From contig NZ_CP032621.1 in assembly GCF_003627155.1 (NCBI RefSeq), positions 1,523,501-1,587,500 on the forward strand: a DNA stretch of 64,000 bases. Direction: 5' to 3'. This document shows positions 7,807 through 17,114 of the stretch, piece by piece. The notes under the pieces were generated by a model. The model made no database searches. It had not been told where the DNA came from and was given only the letters and a program-made list of their open reading frames with translations. Each line of letters starts with the position of its first letter. Within the stretch, counting starts at the first letter, position 1. The translations under genes were made by a program, and so were the position numbers. The stretch is from Streptococcus gwangjuense (GTDB taxonomy: Bacteria; Bacillota; Bacilli; Lactobacillales; Streptococcaceae).

Positions 7807-9052
7807 ATTCTTCCTCATCTTCTTGGAAATGGAGTAGATCAAGCGCAGGCTCACCTTCTGACAACTCAATGTGACGGAGCGTCCGCTCGATAGCTGTGGT
7901 ACGACGGTTTAATAGTTCATCAATATTGCCAGAGGCATGTTGGAGGTGTTTTTGTGCCTTGACCAGAATGCCACCAAACTTGCCAAACTCGGTCTTAACA
8001 CTAGCAAGAGTCTTACTAATATGGTCAGCACTCTTTTGGATATTAAGGGTTTTGAAACCAACTGATAGGGAATTGAGAAGAGCTGATAGGGTACTTGGAC
8101 CTGCGACAATAATCTGCTCTTCCCGTCTCAAGTCATCAAAGAAGACCGGATTGCGGACGATTTCTGAGTAGAGACCTTCTGTCGGAACAAACAAAACTCC
8201 AAAATTGGTAGTCCGAGGCGGTGCTATGTACTTGCTCTTGATATCCTTGGCAAAGCGTTTGACGCTGGCTAGGAGCGACTTACGACAGCGTTCGATCTCG
8301 TCCTTGTCACCCGCTTCATAGGCTTCTTCTAAGCGGTAATAATCTGCCAGTGGAAACTTGGAGTCAATCGGTAAGTAGACATATTCCTGGTCACCCTGTC
8401 CAGGCAACTTGATGGCATACTCCACTCGTTCACTAGAGTTTTCAACCGTTGCGTATTCTCGTTCGTACTGGGCAGGTGTCATGATGTCTTCGATGATTTG
8501 CCCCAGTTGCAATTCTCCCAGAATCCCTCGCGTTTTGGTTCCAGAGAGAACCTTGTTGAGGGCTCCGACATCGCGGGCAACTGTCTGCATTTCTCCAAGA
8601 CCACGATTGACAGACTCCAGTTGTTTGGAAACTGTCTCGAAGGAGGCTTGTAAGCGTGTCTGCAAGGTCTTTTCTAGTTTTTCCTCGACTGTCTGGCGCA
8701 TTTGTTCCAAACGTTGCTCATTTGATTCCTGCAGGGCTTGGAGACGTTGGTCAGTCTTATCCCTGGTTTGGAGGAGATTCTCCGTCATTTCTTGACGGAC
8801 CTGAGTTAAGCCTTGGTGCAACTCGATTCGCACTTCTTGCAAACGGTCACTGACAGCCACTTCCAAATCTTTTTGGTCCAACTGACTGGCTTGTCGGGCT
8901 TGTTCAAAGCGGTAGTCCAACTGGTCTGACAAGTGATCTGCCTGATCCTCCAAGCTCTTGCTTAGGTGTTTCTCCTGCTTATCCTGCCTTTGCCAAATCA
9001 GAAAGAGGCCAGCAAGGTTGGCAATCAATAATAGAACAAGTAAACTTTCCAT
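7796..9052 (-). CDS. rmuC: DNA recombination protein RmuC
   Basis: 418 aa. One N-terminal transmembrane helix (residues 2-18) is followed by a long Gln/Glu-rich coiled coil (about 25-150) and the RmuC core (about 160-380) with LGELQLGQIIED and LPIDSKFPL. E. coli RmuC limits inversions at short inverted repeats and has a restriction-endonuclease-like core. It is one base from thiN and overlaps yhaM, inside one long operon. Confidence 0.92.
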   Translation of the reverse strand: MESLLVLLLIANLAGLFLIWQRQDKQEKHLSKSLEDQADHLSDQLDYRFEQARQASQLDQKDLEVAVSDRLQEVRIELHQGLTQVRQEMTENLLQTRDKTDQRLQALQESNEQRLEQMRQTVEEKLEKTLQTRLQASFETVSKQLESVNRGLGEMQTVARDVGALNKVLSGTKTRGILGELQLGQIIEDIMTPAQYEREYATVENSSERVEYAIKLPGQGDQEYVYLPIDSKFPLADYYRLEEAYEAGDKDEIERCRKSLLASVKRFAKDIKSKYIAPPRTTNFGVLFVPTEGLYSEIVRNPVFFDDLRREEQIIVAGPSTLSALLNSLSVGFKTLNIQKSADHISKTLASVKTEFGKFGGILVKAQKHLQHASGNIDELLNRRTTAIERTLRHIELSEGEPALDLLHFQEDEEEYED

Positions 9053-9053
9053 C

Positions 9054-9716
9054 CTACCTCCTGTCCTTGCTATGCAGCACGACTACATAGCCATCTGGGC
9101 AAGTCACCGACACTTCCCTATCTATATATTCGTTAGAAGCGTACACTTTTTTAAAGAAAAAATTTTCCTCAGTCAACTCATACTTAGCACCGAGAATAGT
9201 CAGCTGGCTATCCCGAACTGGCATAAAGGCTAGATAGTCATAGTCTAAACGAGGTTCTAACTGACTGGTCCCTTCTGGACAATAGGCAATCAAATTTTGC
9301 CCATCTTCAATCGCTATCTGGCGCATATAGGGAGCCAACTTAGGATTGCTAGGTAGAAAGACGTTAGCTAGCATATGATCAATACGACCACCCAAAGCAC
9401 CGAAAATAGTGACCGCAGCCTGAGGATTTTGCTCAAAGATGGTTAAGAGAGCCAGTTCCAAATCTGTATCATCTTTTTCTGGTCGGGCTTGGACAAAATG
9501 CTGGGCACGTTTTTGAATCACCTGTCGCTCTTCTTCCGTCACAGAATCAAAATCTCCGACTGCTAGAGCAAGAGGCAAATCTTCTTCCAAGACCCAGAGA
9601 GAACCTCGATCCACACCGACAAATCTATCAAAGTCCGTCCGGTAATGACCGCGGTCTCCGCCAGCAAAAACAGCAACCCTAGTCCAGTTGTTTTCTGAGA
9701 GTTTGTACTCGCTCAT
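9054..9716 (-). CDS. thiN: Thiamine pyrophosphokinase
   Basis: 220 aa from the ATG at 9716, behind GGGAGAAGTCA. Family signatures are FAGGDRG near residue 20, FVGVDRGSLWVLE, AVGDFDSVTEEE and the Asp-rich loop EKDDTDLELAL, then GALGGRIDHMLANV. The enzyme transfers pyrophosphate from ATP to thiamine to make the cofactor ThDP, allowing use of salvaged thiamine. Its first 38 bases overlap the 3' end of rpe, which implies translational coupling. Confidence 0.93.
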   Translation of the reverse strand: MSEYKLSENNWTRVAVFAGGDRGHYRTDFDRFVGVDRGSLWVLEEDLPLALAVGDFDSVTEEERQVIQKRAQHFVQARPEKDDTDLELALLTIFEQNPQAAVTIFGALGGRIDHMLANVFLPSNPKLAPYMRQIAIEDGQNLIAYCPEGTSQLEPRLDYDYLAFMPVRDSQLTILGAKYELTEENFFFKKVYASNEYIDREVSVTCPDGYVVVLHSKDRR

Positions 9717-10335
9717 TGACTTCTCCCTTAAAGACATAGGAACCTGCTACAAAAACAGTCGCACCAGCTTCTTTGGCCAGAGCAATAGTTTGGTCATCAA
9801 TCCCGCCATCCACTTCGATTTCAAAGTTCAAGCCTTTTTCCTTACGAAGTGCAACCAACTCACGAACCTTATCCATGGTTTCTGGCAGAAAGGCTTGCCC
9901 ACCAAAACCTGGATTAACCGTCATGACTAAAACTTGGTCAACTAGATGAAGGACGTGCTTGATAGCTTCAACAGGCGTACCAGGATTGATGACAACTGAT
10001 GGCTTGACACCGAGTGAACGAATTTTTTGGAGGGCACCATGAATATGGGGTGTTGCTTCCACATGGATGCTGATGATATCCGCTCCCGCACGCGCAAAGT
10101 CTTCTAAATGATGCTCAGGATTAGCTACCATCAAGTGGCAGTCAAAGACCATCTTGCTATGAGGGCGAAGAGCTTCGACCACACCTGCACCAAAACTGAT
10201 TTGTGGCACAAAGTGCCCATCCATGATATCGATATGGGCATATTCTGCCCCAGTTGCTTCTAGGCGTTTGATTTCACGTTCAAAGTTGGCATAATCTGCT
10301 GCCAGAATTGACGGAGCAATCTTGTATTGAGACAT
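9679..10335 (-). CDS. rpe: Ribulose-phosphate 3-epimerase
   Basis: 218 aa TIM-barrel enzyme. It has PSILAADYANF, HIDIMDGHFVPQISFG (metal-binding His and catalytic Asp), HLMVANPEHH, VMTVNPGFGGQAF and EVDGGIDDQT. It interconverts ribulose 5-phosphate and xylulose 5-phosphate in the pentose phosphate pathway. The start at 10335 has AAGGAG 6 bases upstream; the open frame extends further into rsgA but without a site. It lies in the order rsgA-rpe-thiN, common in Firmicutes. Confidence 0.96.
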   Translation of the reverse strand: MSQYKIAPSILAADYANFEREIKRLEATGAEYAHIDIMDGHFVPQISFGAGVVEALRPHSKMVFDCHLMVANPEHHLEDFARAGADIISIHVEATPHIHGALQKIRSLGVKPSVVINPGTPVEAIKHVLHLVDQVLVMTVNPGFGGQAFLPETMDKVRELVALRKEKGLNFEIEVDGGIDDQTIALAKEAGATVFVAGSYVFKGEVNERVQTLRKQLD

Positions 10336-10345
10336 AGGTTTCTCC

Positions 10346-11224
10346 TTATTTTGGAATTTTTTTGCTGACTTTTTTATAGGTTTCTCTGCGATTTTCAATC
10401 TCACTGAGGAATTGCAGGTAGTTGTCAAAACGGAAGGTGGCAATGGCACCCTCTTCTACTGCCGGCTTCACTGCACAGGACGGCTCATGGGTATGGGTAC
10501 AAGTGCGGAATTTGCAGTTTCGGCTGACACTAGCAATCTCTGGAAAGGCCTGATTGAGGTCTTCCGCCGTTGATACTTCATAATCCAATGATGAAAAACC
10601 TGGTGTGTCTGCGATTTTACCTCCATTGAGATTATAAAAACTAACTGCTCGAGTAGTGTGGCGCCCGCGACCCAGACTGTCTGAAATTTCTCCTGTTTCA
10701 AGATTGAGGTCTGGTGCGATTTTATTGAGAAGTGTTGACTTCCCAACACCTGTCTGCCCCATAAAGACCGTAACCTTGCCTGTCAATAAAGGCAGGAGTT
10801 CCTCTTTACTGGTCACAAAGTCATAGCCGATATCACCATAGGTCTGTTGGTAAAAATCCAGTTCCCCTCTATCTTCCAGTAGGTCCATTTTGGAAATATA
10901 AACGATAGGATGGATGCCCTTGTGCTCCAAAAGAACTAAGAAACGATCCAACAAATTGCTGTTAAAATCAGGTTCTTTGGCAGACATGATTACCACAGCT
11001 TGGTCAATATTGACAATAGGCGGACGGACCAGACTGTTTTTCCGTTCATGAATCTTGAGGATATAGCCTTCTGAATTTTCCTCGGCAGAAAAATCGACCC
11101 AATCCCCAACATAGGGTGTGTGCCCTTTTTTACGAAAATTTCCACGCGCCCGTGTCTGATAAACCTGGCCATCACTCTCTACATAGTAGAAGCCTGCCAA
11201 GGCTTTAATAATTTGTCCTTGCAT
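10346..11224 (-). CDS. rsgA: Small-subunit ribosome biogenesis GTPase RsgA
   Basis: 292 aa circularly permuted GTPase. The order is OB-fold (1-65), G4 SKMD (111-114), G1 GQTGVGKS (156-163), G3 DTPG (206-209), then a zinc finger with Cys237, Cys242, His244 and Cys250. It checks late 30S assembly and releases other factors on GTP hydrolysis. It starts 1 base after ksgA ends; both act on the 30S subunit, which explains the pairing. Confidence 0.96.
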   Translation of the reverse strand: MQGQIIKALAGFYYVESDGQVYQTRARGNFRKKGHTPYVGDWVDFSAEENSEGYILKIHERKNSLVRPPIVNIDQAVVIMSAKEPDFNSNLLDRFLVLLEHKGIHPIVYISKMDLLEDRGELDFYQQTYGDIGYDFVTSKEELLPLLTGKVTVFMGQTGVGKSTLLNKIAPDLNLETGEISDSLGRGRHTTRAVSFYNLNGGKIADTPGFSSLDYEVSTAEDLNQAFPEIASVSRNCKFRTCTHTHEPSCAVKPAVEEGAIATFRFDNYLQFLSEIENRRETYKKVSKKIPK

Positions 11225-11225
11225 T

Positions 11226-12098
11226 TTAGAGTCCTTGCCCTTTAAGCGCGTCTGCTAGACTGGCAAATTCTGCCAAGCTGAGAGCTTCCCCACGCACACT
11301 TGGTGACAAGCCTGCTTGGTCCAAAGCCTTGGTCAGTTTGTCCTTGACCTCTTCAGTCTTGCCAAAGTAACCTATCAAGTTATTCCACAAGGTCTTGCGG
11401 CGATGGGTGAAACTTGCCTTGGAAACCTTAAAGAAGAAGTTCTCGTCTTCCACTGCTACAGCTGGTTCTGGACGGCGCACCATTTTCAAAATAGCTGAGT
11501 CCACATTTGGCGCTGGCACAAAGACCGTACGAGGCACGATGAAGGCAACCTTGGCAGTCATATAGTACTGAACCGCAATCGACAAGCTACCATAAGCCTT
11601 GGTATTTGGTTGAGCCGAGATACGGTCTGCCACTTCTTTTTGCATCATGACCACAAACTCACTAAAAGGAATGCCACTCTCGATCAAGTGCATGAGAATA
11701 GGCGTCGTGATGTAATAAGGCAAGTTAGCCACTACCTTGATTGGCAGGTCAGGATTTTTAAAATTCTGGATATGTTGCGCCAAATCAACCTTAAGAATGT
11801 CCTCGTTGACTACGGTCACATTGTCAAAATCACGCAGGGTATCTGCCAAAATTGGTACCAAACGATGGTCAATCTCAAAAGCCATGACTTGAGCCGCACG
11901 CTCAGCCAAAAATTCCGTCAAGGCACCAATCCCTGGCCCGATTTCGATGACATTGACCTGATCATCAATCTCAGCTGTATCCACGATTTTTTGAAGGATA
12001 TTGGTATCCGTCAAGAAATTTTGCCCAAAGGACTTTTTAAAGGTAAAGCCGTGACGCTCCAGCACTGCCTTGGTCACGCTATAATCTGCAATTCTCAT
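11226..12098 (-). CDS. ksgA: 16S rRNA dimethyladenosine transferase KsgA
   Basis: 290 aa Rossmann methyltransferase. Motif [16 protein letters not shown], the acidic loop AFEID, and the target-base motif [11 protein letters not shown] are present, followed by the C-terminal helical domain. It dimethylates two adjacent adenines near the 3' end of 16S rRNA; loss gives kasugamycin resistance. It sits upstream of rsgA with nearly no gap. Confidence 0.97.
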   Translation of the reverse strand: MRIADYSVTKAVLERHGFTFKKSFGQNFLTDTNILQKIVDTAEIDDQVNVIEIGPGIGALTEFLAERAAQVMAFEIDHRLVPILADTLRDFDNVTVVNEDILKVDLAQHIQNFKNPDLPIKVVANLPYYITTPILMHLIESGIPFSEFVVMMQKEVADRISAQPNTKAYGSLSIAVQYYMTAKVAFIVPRTVFVPAPNVDSAILKMVRRPEPAVAVEDENFFFKVSKASFTHRRKTLWNNLIGYFGKTEEVKDKLTKALDQAGLSPSVRGEALSLAEFASLADALKGQGL

Positions 12099-12110
12099 CT
12101 ATTCTCTTTT

Positions 12111-12410
12111 CTAATCTATGCGACAATGTATCCAAACAAAATGACTCTCTCCTGAACTCTGGTACATCAGGTCTTTTAAATAGATATTTGGATTTGTCAA
12201 TTCTTTTGTTTTTGTATAATAAGTGGCCACTGTTTTTCCACCATGTAGGAGGTGCCATTCTGCCCAGTCTAAATTAGGCAAATATCTGTCCTTTTGAAGA
12301 AAACTACAAAGCTCCTCAACTGTCATATCCTCCGGGATATCAAGATCCATCTGATGAGAGAAAACATCATCCCCCATGCAGATCGAATCTCTGTCAACTT
12401 GTATTTTCAT
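12111..12410 (-). CDS. Conserved small protein, function unknown
   Basis: 99 aa acidic protein with a ubiquitin-like beginning (MKIQVDRDSI ... EDMTVEELCSFLQ) and two aromatic-rich stretches (NLDWAEWHLLHGG, SHFVWIHCR). I do not recognise a named family. It lies 12 bases upstream of ksgA on the same strand and is followed directly by it. An extended -10 (TG-T-TACAAT, reverse of 12484-12492) may give it and the genes downstream a promoter independent of tatD-rnmV. The start at 12410 is preceded by AAGGAAAGAGTGAA. Confidence 0.7.
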   Translation of the reverse strand: MKIQVDRDSICMGDDVFSHQMDLDIPEDMTVEELCSFLQKDRYLPNLDWAEWHLLHGGKTVATYYTKTKELTNPNIYLKDLMYQSSGESHFVWIHCRID

Positions 12411-12517
12411 TTCACTCTTTCCTTGTAAACATCTATTTAAATATTATCAAAGTGAAGCCACTGACATAAATCTACTTACTTCTATTGTAACACATTCCCC
12501 TTACATTTGGGGTCTGC

Positions 12518-13084
12518 TTAACTATTCTCATAAGATTTCATGGCTTCTTCTACTTCTGCCAAGGTAACCCCGAACAACTCTAAGCGTTTGAGGAGTTGCT
12601 TTCCGTTAGAATAGCCGATTCGGAGAGTCTCTCCCAGATATTCTCGTCGTTTACGGCTATCTGCCCCTGCTAGAAAACCAAGTCGAATCAAGTCGCTACG
12701 ACCGATATCAAACTGACTCTCATGTTCAAATTGTTCTGTAACCTGAGCTAGAGCTGTTTTCAGGTCTTCATAGCTAGCATGTTCGATTCCCAGAGAACGC
12801 CCCTTGGTCTTGGACTTGGGAACAGCTTCATCTCGTTTGAGGAAGGCATGCTGAACTGTTGGAATGGCCGTCATAATCATGCGACGAATCCGCTCCCCAT
12901 TAAAATCTGGGTCTGTAAAGACAATGACTCCATGGCGTTGGTGCAAGCGCTGAATACGCTCTATATCCTGATTATTAATGGCAGAACCTCGCGTTTCATA
13001 GGTCTCTACATCGAAGTAACGTTTGAGATTGGCCGTATCATCGCGGCCTTCTACCACGATAACTTGAGAAATTTTTTCCTTCAT
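12518..13084 (-). CDS. rnmV: Ribonuclease M5
   Basis: 188 aa. It has an N-terminal Toprim domain with VVEGRDD (residue about 10) and FTDPDFNGERIR (about 58-69), and a C-terminal M5 domain with GADSRKRREYLGE. It matures 5S rRNA precursors, usually with ribosomal protein L18. Its ATG shares one base with the tatD stop (TAATG), so it is translationally coupled to tatD and depends on transcription from upstream of tatD. Confidence 0.95.
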   Translation of the reverse strand: MKEKISQVIVVEGRDDTANLKRYFDVETYETRGSAINNQDIERIQRLHQRHGVIVFTDPDFNGERIRRMIMTAIPTVQHAFLKRDEAVPKSKTKGRSLGIEHASYEDLKTALAQVTEQFEHESQFDIGRSDLIRLGFLAGADSRKRREYLGETLRIGYSNGKQLLKRLELFGVTLAEVEEAMKSYENS

Positions 13085-13860
13085 TACTTGCTGTCCAATC
13101 CAAAAATTCGTTCTGCATTTGCAGTTGTTACTGCCGCTAGCTCTTCTGCCGTCATGCCACGCAAATCTGCGATAAAGTCCACTACATAACGAGTGTAGGC
13201 TGTTTTGTTTTCACGACCCCGTTTAGGAACTGGAGCCAGGTAAGGCGCATCCGTCTCCACCAAAATCTTGTCCAAAGGTAACTCTTTAGCCGCTTCTTGT
13301 ATATCAGTTGCCTTCTTGAAAGTCACCACTCCAGAAAAGGAAATAGTCATGCCCAGCTCGACAAACTTCTCTGCCCATTCAAGAGTCCCTGAGAAAGAAT
13401 GCATGATGCCACCACGTGGACCAACCCCCTCGCTCTTGATAATCTCATAAGTATCTTCCAGCGCATCACGGGTATGAACAACAAAAGGCAAATCTAAGTC
13501 CTTAGATAGCTGAATTTGACGACGAAAAACCTGCTCCTGCACCTCTTTTGGCGCTGTCATCCAATGGTAGTCTAAGCCAATTTCACCTAGAGCCACAACC
13601 TTGGGATGTTTTAACTTATCCAACAAGTAAACCTCGACTTCCTCCGTGTAAGTCCCTGCTTCTGTAGGATGCCAACCAATAGTCGCGTAAAGTTGGTCAT
13701 ACTCATCCACCAACTCCAAAGCACGCTCAATCGTCGGTTTATCAAAACCAACAATATTCATCTGTGTCACACTCATCTCAGCAGCCAAGGCAATCTCTTC
13801 TGCCTCACGACCTGCAAATTCTTCTACATTTAAGTGTGTATGTGTATCAAAAATATCCAT
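13084..13860 (-). CDS. tatD: TatD family metal-dependent deoxyribonuclease, start rebuilt by an inserted element
   Basis: 258 aa TIM-barrel hydrolase: DTHTHLN (metal His), GEIGLDYHW, PFVVHTRDA, MHSFSG and ETDAPYL. TatD enzymes are 3'-5' exonucleases or DNases. Codons 3-8 are the attL core of an integrated element. The start used now, MDIFDTHTH, with its AGAAGGAAA site, belongs to the element. The original start (ATG directly before ATTTTTGATACACAT) is left 8.4 kb away at 22295-22297. The protein is intact but its promoter has been replaced. It is the first gene of tatD-rnmV. Confidence 0.95.
   Translation of the reverse strand: MDIFDTHTHLNVEEFAGREAEEIALAAEMSVTQMNIVGFDKPTIERALELVDEYDQLYATIGWHPTEAGTYTEEVEVYLLDKLKHPKVVALGEIGLDYHWMTAPKEVQEQVFRRQIQLSKDLDLPFVVHTRDALEDTYEIIKSEGVGPRGGIMHSFSGTLEWAEKFVELGMTISFSGVVTFKKATDIQEAAKELPLDKILVETDAPYLAPVPKRGRENKTAYTRYVVDFIADLRGMTAEELAAVTTANAERIFGLDSK
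13838..13854 (+). repeat. attL core
   Basis: GTATGTGTATCAAAAAT, codons 3-8 of tatD on the minus strand. It is identical to 22278-22294, and the next base outside differs on each side. Confidence 0.85.
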
Positions 13861-13960
13861 ACTATATTTCCTTCTCTTTCCTCAATATTCCTTAACTACC
13901 AGAAGAAAAGAATTTCTTTCTTCTATACTTCCCTATATTTCCTCTAGTATCTATTCACTT

Positions 13961-13990
13961 TGGTTAGTACTTGGTTAGTTCTATGGTTAG
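13961..13990 (+). repeat. Left arm-type repeats (three TGGTTAG copies)
   Basis: TGGTTAG occurs at 13961, 13972 and 13984, about one helical turn apart, between attL and the end of int. The spacing and place fit arm-type binding sites for the integrase N-terminal domain. Confidence 0.6.
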
Positions 13991-13993
13991 CAT

Positions 13994-15133
13994 CTACAGA
14001 TGAATTTGATTAAGTTTCTCTCTCAATTCATCCTGTATATTTTTTGTTACATGACTATAGATCCTTAAAGTGATAGATTCATCTCTATGTCCAACTCGCT
14101 CCATAATAGCCTTTATGGGTATCCCTAGTTCAGCCAACAAACTAATATGAGAATGTCTAAGCATGTGAATATTATAGGATCTGTGCCCACCTAACACTAC
14201 TTCACAAATATTTTTGATAAATCTATATAACAAAGGTTGTCTCATAATGTTACCTTGCTCAGTCACAAAGATGAACTCCTCATCAAAACAGTTACTACGA
14301 AAGTACTCGATAATTTCCAAGCAACGTTCACTTAGTACTATCGTCCTTACAGAACCTATTGTTTTCGTTGTCTGTAATATTCTCTCATCATATCCATGAG
14401 CAACATAATCTATAGTATGATCAATTGTTAAAAGATTCGCTTTGAAGTTTACATCTTGATAGCGAACCCCTATAAACTCTGCGAAACGAAGACCAGTTAA
14501 AAAGATAAATTCCATTGCCAAAGCATAACGCTTATCTTTATTGTGACTTTCACAATACGATAGAACCTGTCCTAGTTCCTCTCTACTAATGAAATTAGCC
14601 TTAGCTTTTTGCAACTTCTCGTAGTCCGCTTTCTGCTTCGGAATTACCACCCCTTTAACTGGTGAGTCAGAAATATATCCGACCTTTACAGCATAATCAA
14701 AGATACCATTCAAGTAAATTTTTCGATTTTTTCTTGTTGAATTTTGAACATTCAAATTCATTAGATATGTTTGAACTAGCTGAGTGGTGTAATCTGATAT
14801 TCTCAAATTTCCTACTATTCCCATGAAAAGCTCTAAACTTTTCACCTCACTTCTATAACTAGAAGATTTTATCTCACTGGAACGAATAGTTTTCCATTCT
14901 TCCAATAGTTGACTGAAATTCATTTCTTCTAGTTGTTTCTTTTCAACTTCCTCTTTTGTAGGGGCGGTTAGAAGTTTTTCAATTTTTAGCGCTAAACGAC
15001 GTTTTGCTTCTGCTTGAGAAACTCTAGATTTTGATTTTAGAGTCACAGAGACTTGTTTCCACTTTTCCTCTCGTTCATGATAGAATTTCTCATAATAACG
15101 GTATTTCCCATTATCCAATTCTTTAAAAAACAT
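13994..15133 (-). CDS. int: Tyrosine recombinase/integrase
   Basis: 379 aa. It has an N-terminal arm-binding domain (1-75), a core-binding domain (about 75-170, SAM-like), and a C-terminal catalytic domain with Arg216 (TGLR), the box II motif HMLRH (His323, Arg326), His349 (VGHR) and nucleophile Tyr359. It is of the Tn916/phage Int type. It should exchange strands between attP and the 17-bp attB in tatD. The start at 15133 has AAGGAG 6 bases upstream. It is the gene nearest to attL, transcribed towards it. Confidence 0.95.
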   Translation of the reverse strand: MFFKELDNGKYRYYEKFYHEREEKWKQVSVTLKSKSRVSQAEAKRRLALKIEKLLTAPTKEEVEKKQLEEMNFSQLLEEWKTIRSSEIKSSSYRSEVKSLELFMGIVGNLRISDYTTQLVQTYLMNLNVQNSTRKNRKIYLNGIFDYAVKVGYISDSPVKGVVIPKQKADYEKLQKAKANFISREELGQVLSYCESHNKDKRYALAMEFIFLTGLRFAEFIGVRYQDVNFKANLLTIDHTIDYVAHGYDERILQTTKTIGSVRTIVLSERCLEIIEYFRSNCFDEEFIFVTEQGNIMRQPLLYRFIKNICEVVLGGHRSYNIHMLRHSHISLLAELGIPIKAIMERVGHRDESITLRIYSHVTKNIQDELREKLNQIHL

Positions 15134-15166
15134 TTTTTCTCCTTGTACTTTTAAAGCAAAGGAAAG

Positions 15167-15205
15167 CTATGTAGCATAGCTTAATTATAACATAACTACA
15201 TAGCT
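15167..15205. repeat. Inverted repeat between xis and int
   Basis: AGCTATGTAG and CTACATAGCT are perfect 10-base arms separated by about 20 bases that include TATAAC. The right arm covers the last codons of the Xis-like gene. It may be a terminator/attenuator limiting int expression or a protein binding site; no long T run is present. Confidence 0.5.
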
Positions 15206-15405
15206 TCCTCATATTTCTTTTGTTTATACTGCAAAAATTCCTTATAGCCTTCAACATCTATATAGACTCTCTTATGAGAAGGCTTTAAAATGTATCCTTG
15301 GAATTTTTCATTTCGTCTCATCTCTGTTAGATCATTATTTAAGGTTTTTAGCGGAATATCAAATAATTCCGTAATCCCTCTCTTACTTTTATATATATTT
15401 CCCAT
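15196..15405 (-). CDS. Excisionase-like small DNA-binding protein
   Basis: 69 aa, basic (many Lys/Arg), with a probable helix-turn-helix (KRGITELFDIPLKTLNNDL, residues 8-26) followed by a wing-like part, as in MerR-type excisionases. Its place directly upstream of int and its size fit Xis, which steers Int to excision. The start has AGGAG 6 bases upstream and lies 51 bases past the stop of the Rep gene. No database call was possible. Confidence 0.65.
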   Translation of the reverse strand: MGNIYKSKRGITELFDIPLKTLNNDLTEMRRNEKFQGYILKPSHKRVYIDVEGYKEFLQYKQKKYEEAM

Positions 15406-15456
15406 AAAATTCTCCTATTTTGATATAATAGGGATGATAAAAGACAACTTCTTTTA

Positions 15457-16308
15457 TTACCTACTTAGCTTGTCAGTTGCTCCGATAAAAGTATCTGACA
15501 GGCTTTTTAAGTTGTCATAAAACTCCGTAGTATATTCTTTCACACCATAAGGAGTTTCATGTTTTGTGGTCCGTGAAAATGTAGGAGGGCTGTTAATTTT
15601 ATAAGTTTCTATAAGCTCACCCTTTGTTGTTGTAATTTCCAAAGGCTTTTTAATTCCTCTGCTAGTCCGATAAATTCTAATACCCTTGGGATACATGTAT
15701 AGGCGCGCACCTTTTATAATTGCTTTGTTTTGTGAACCCTCATCACCTATCTGTAAATTAGATAAATAAGCAATCAAATAATTCCCAACCTTATCAGCTC
15801 TCTTTAACCTCTTGGTCTTTGTAAAACCTTTCCTCCACATCTTAGCAAGGTCATTGTTAGGAATTGTTAGTTCGGAATCGTTCTTTAATAACACATGCAA
15901 ATGCCACCTTCCACTAGCTTGTGGTTCAATGACCGTAATATAATCAACATTTCCAAACTGATTACGAATGCGTCGAATGAACGCTTTGAAATCCATGTAA
16001 ACTATAGCAGGATCGGTAACATGGTCTCGATAAGTCAACGTTATCCATAACTGGTTGATACCTCCCGTAAAATTATGAGCTACTAGACGGCGTAGTTTTT
16101 TCATAGTCTGTTTAGTAGACTTCAAATTATCGAGTCGTGTACTACTGGAAGTATCCATGTCATGAATTTCTCCCGTCTCCAGATTTACATAACGTTTTCC
16201 AGATATTACCTTGATAGTCTGCTCCTGTTGTCCATTCGCAGTTGTCATTTCTATCGTATCACCATACAAGTAGCTCTTAACAAGTTTAGTTGAATCTATT
16301 TTATACAT
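15457..16308 (-). CDS. HUH endonuclease, Rep/relaxase-like
   Basis: 283 aa. The three rolling-circle motifs are in order: LWITLTY (87-93), the HUH motif WHLHVLL (His136, His138), and YLIAY with two candidate nucleophiles (Tyr177, Tyr181), preceded by Lys173. Such enzymes nick one strand at a hairpin origin and stay bound by a 5'-phosphotyrosine, starting rolling-circle replication or transfer. The element has no other relaxase candidate, so this may do both. The ATG at 16308 has no clear Shine-Dalgarno. The origin-like region lies directly upstream. Confidence 0.72.
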   Translation of the reverse strand: MYKIDSTKLVKSYLYGDTIEMTTANGQQEQTIKVISGKRYVNLETGEIHDMDTSSSTRLDNLKSTKQTMKKLRRLVAHNFTGGINQLWITLTYRDHVTDPAIVYMDFKAFIRRIRNQFGNVDYITVIEPQASGRWHLHVLLKNDSELTIPNNDLAKMWRKGFTKTKRLKRADKVGNYLIAYLSNLQIGDEGSQNKAIIKGARLYMYPKGIRIYRTSRGIKKPLEITTTKGELIETYKINSPPTFSRTTKHETPYGVKEYTTEFYDNLKSLSDTFIGATDKLSR

Positions 16309-16334
16309 ATATATTTATACTTATCGTGCTTTTG

Positions 16335-16506
16335 TTTGACGCTTATCAAGTTAATAGCGTCAAAATTACGATGATTAAATTCAGATTTATTCCATGATTT
16401 ATTGATAATAGGTTCCCTAAGACAATTGAGCTGATTGTGTCGGCGCGGCGAAAAAAGTTCGACCGCACCGCCCCAACCAGTCTAATCTATCTTAGCCTAT
16501 TATCAA
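16335..16506. other. Putative origin (dso or oriT) of the element
   Basis: This 228-base gene-free region upstream of the HUH gene holds a perfect hairpin TTTGACGCT/AGCGTCAAA (16335-16364, 12-base loop). It also has a perfect 11-bp inverted repeat TTGATAATAGG (16402-16412)/CCTATTATCAA (16496-16506) around a GC-rich core at 16440-16475 that stands out in AT-rich DNA. Hairpins beside an HUH gene are typical of nick sites. The nick site itself cannot be named. Confidence 0.45.
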
Positions 16507-16536
16507 CAACTTTCACGGCATAAAGAATTTAACCAT

Positions 16537-17103
16537 CTAAGACCACGGATGTTTCAATTTGAACAACGCCCCTTTAATCGTTCGTTTATCTGATTCATTA
16601 CATATGATGAATACTAGATAGCGCAACCCATTCTTTACATATAGATCAGCGAGACCATGAAGAGCATATTTGTGCAAATAAAAGATCCAAGTATCCTTTA
16701 TTCGTAATAGAACGTCTGAATCTATCTCTCCAAAAATTTGAAACCGAAAAACTACACACCTAGCTCCAAATTCTCGAATCCCATGGTTGCCCATTGTACA
16801 TATAGGAACTCTTTCATCTGCTACGTGCACTCTCTGTATTGACTTACTCCCATCAGCTTGATCAACTTTCTTATCTTCGTAAATTGGAACTAGTGTATAT
16901 GCGAACTGATTTTCCTGAATATTTTCTTTCACTAATTCTAACAATACATTTTGCGTAGAAGCTAGAAATCTATTCCAGTTTTTTTGATTTTCTTCTATCT
17001 GGACTTTCCTCTGGTACTCCTGAAGTTTTCTACTACAAAGACGATAAACTTCCTTAATACCTTTATAAAGCTTCATAGGTATTTCTTCGATGATTGATGG
17101 CAT
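16537..17103 (-). CDS. Element protein of unknown function (188 aa)
   Basis: The start at 17103 is fixed by AAAGGAGG six bases upstream. The N-terminal half is helical and charged (RKLQEYQRKVQIEENQKNW); the C-terminal half is rich in beta-type hydrophobic stretches (CVVFRFQIFG, WIFYLHKYALHGLADLYV). I recognise no family. It lies between the 121-aa gene and the HUH gene, the slot where Tn916-like elements and small IMEs keep replication helper genes, so a role in replication or mobilization is possible but unproven. Confidence 0.65.
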   Translation of the reverse strand: MPSIIEEIPMKLYKGIKEVYRLCSRKLQEYQRKVQIEENQKNWNRFLASTQNVLLELVKENIQENQFAYTLVPIYEDKKVDQADGSKSIQRVHVADERVPICTMGNHGIREFGARCVVFRFQIFGEIDSDVLLRIKDTWIFYLHKYALHGLADLYVKNGLRYLVFIICNESDKRTIKGALFKLKHPWS

Positions 17104-17114
17104 ATTTGCCTCCT

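Noticed and set aside
11610-12155. 181-aa open frame on the plus strand
   Set aside because: It is antisense to ksgA and no start site or motif supports it.
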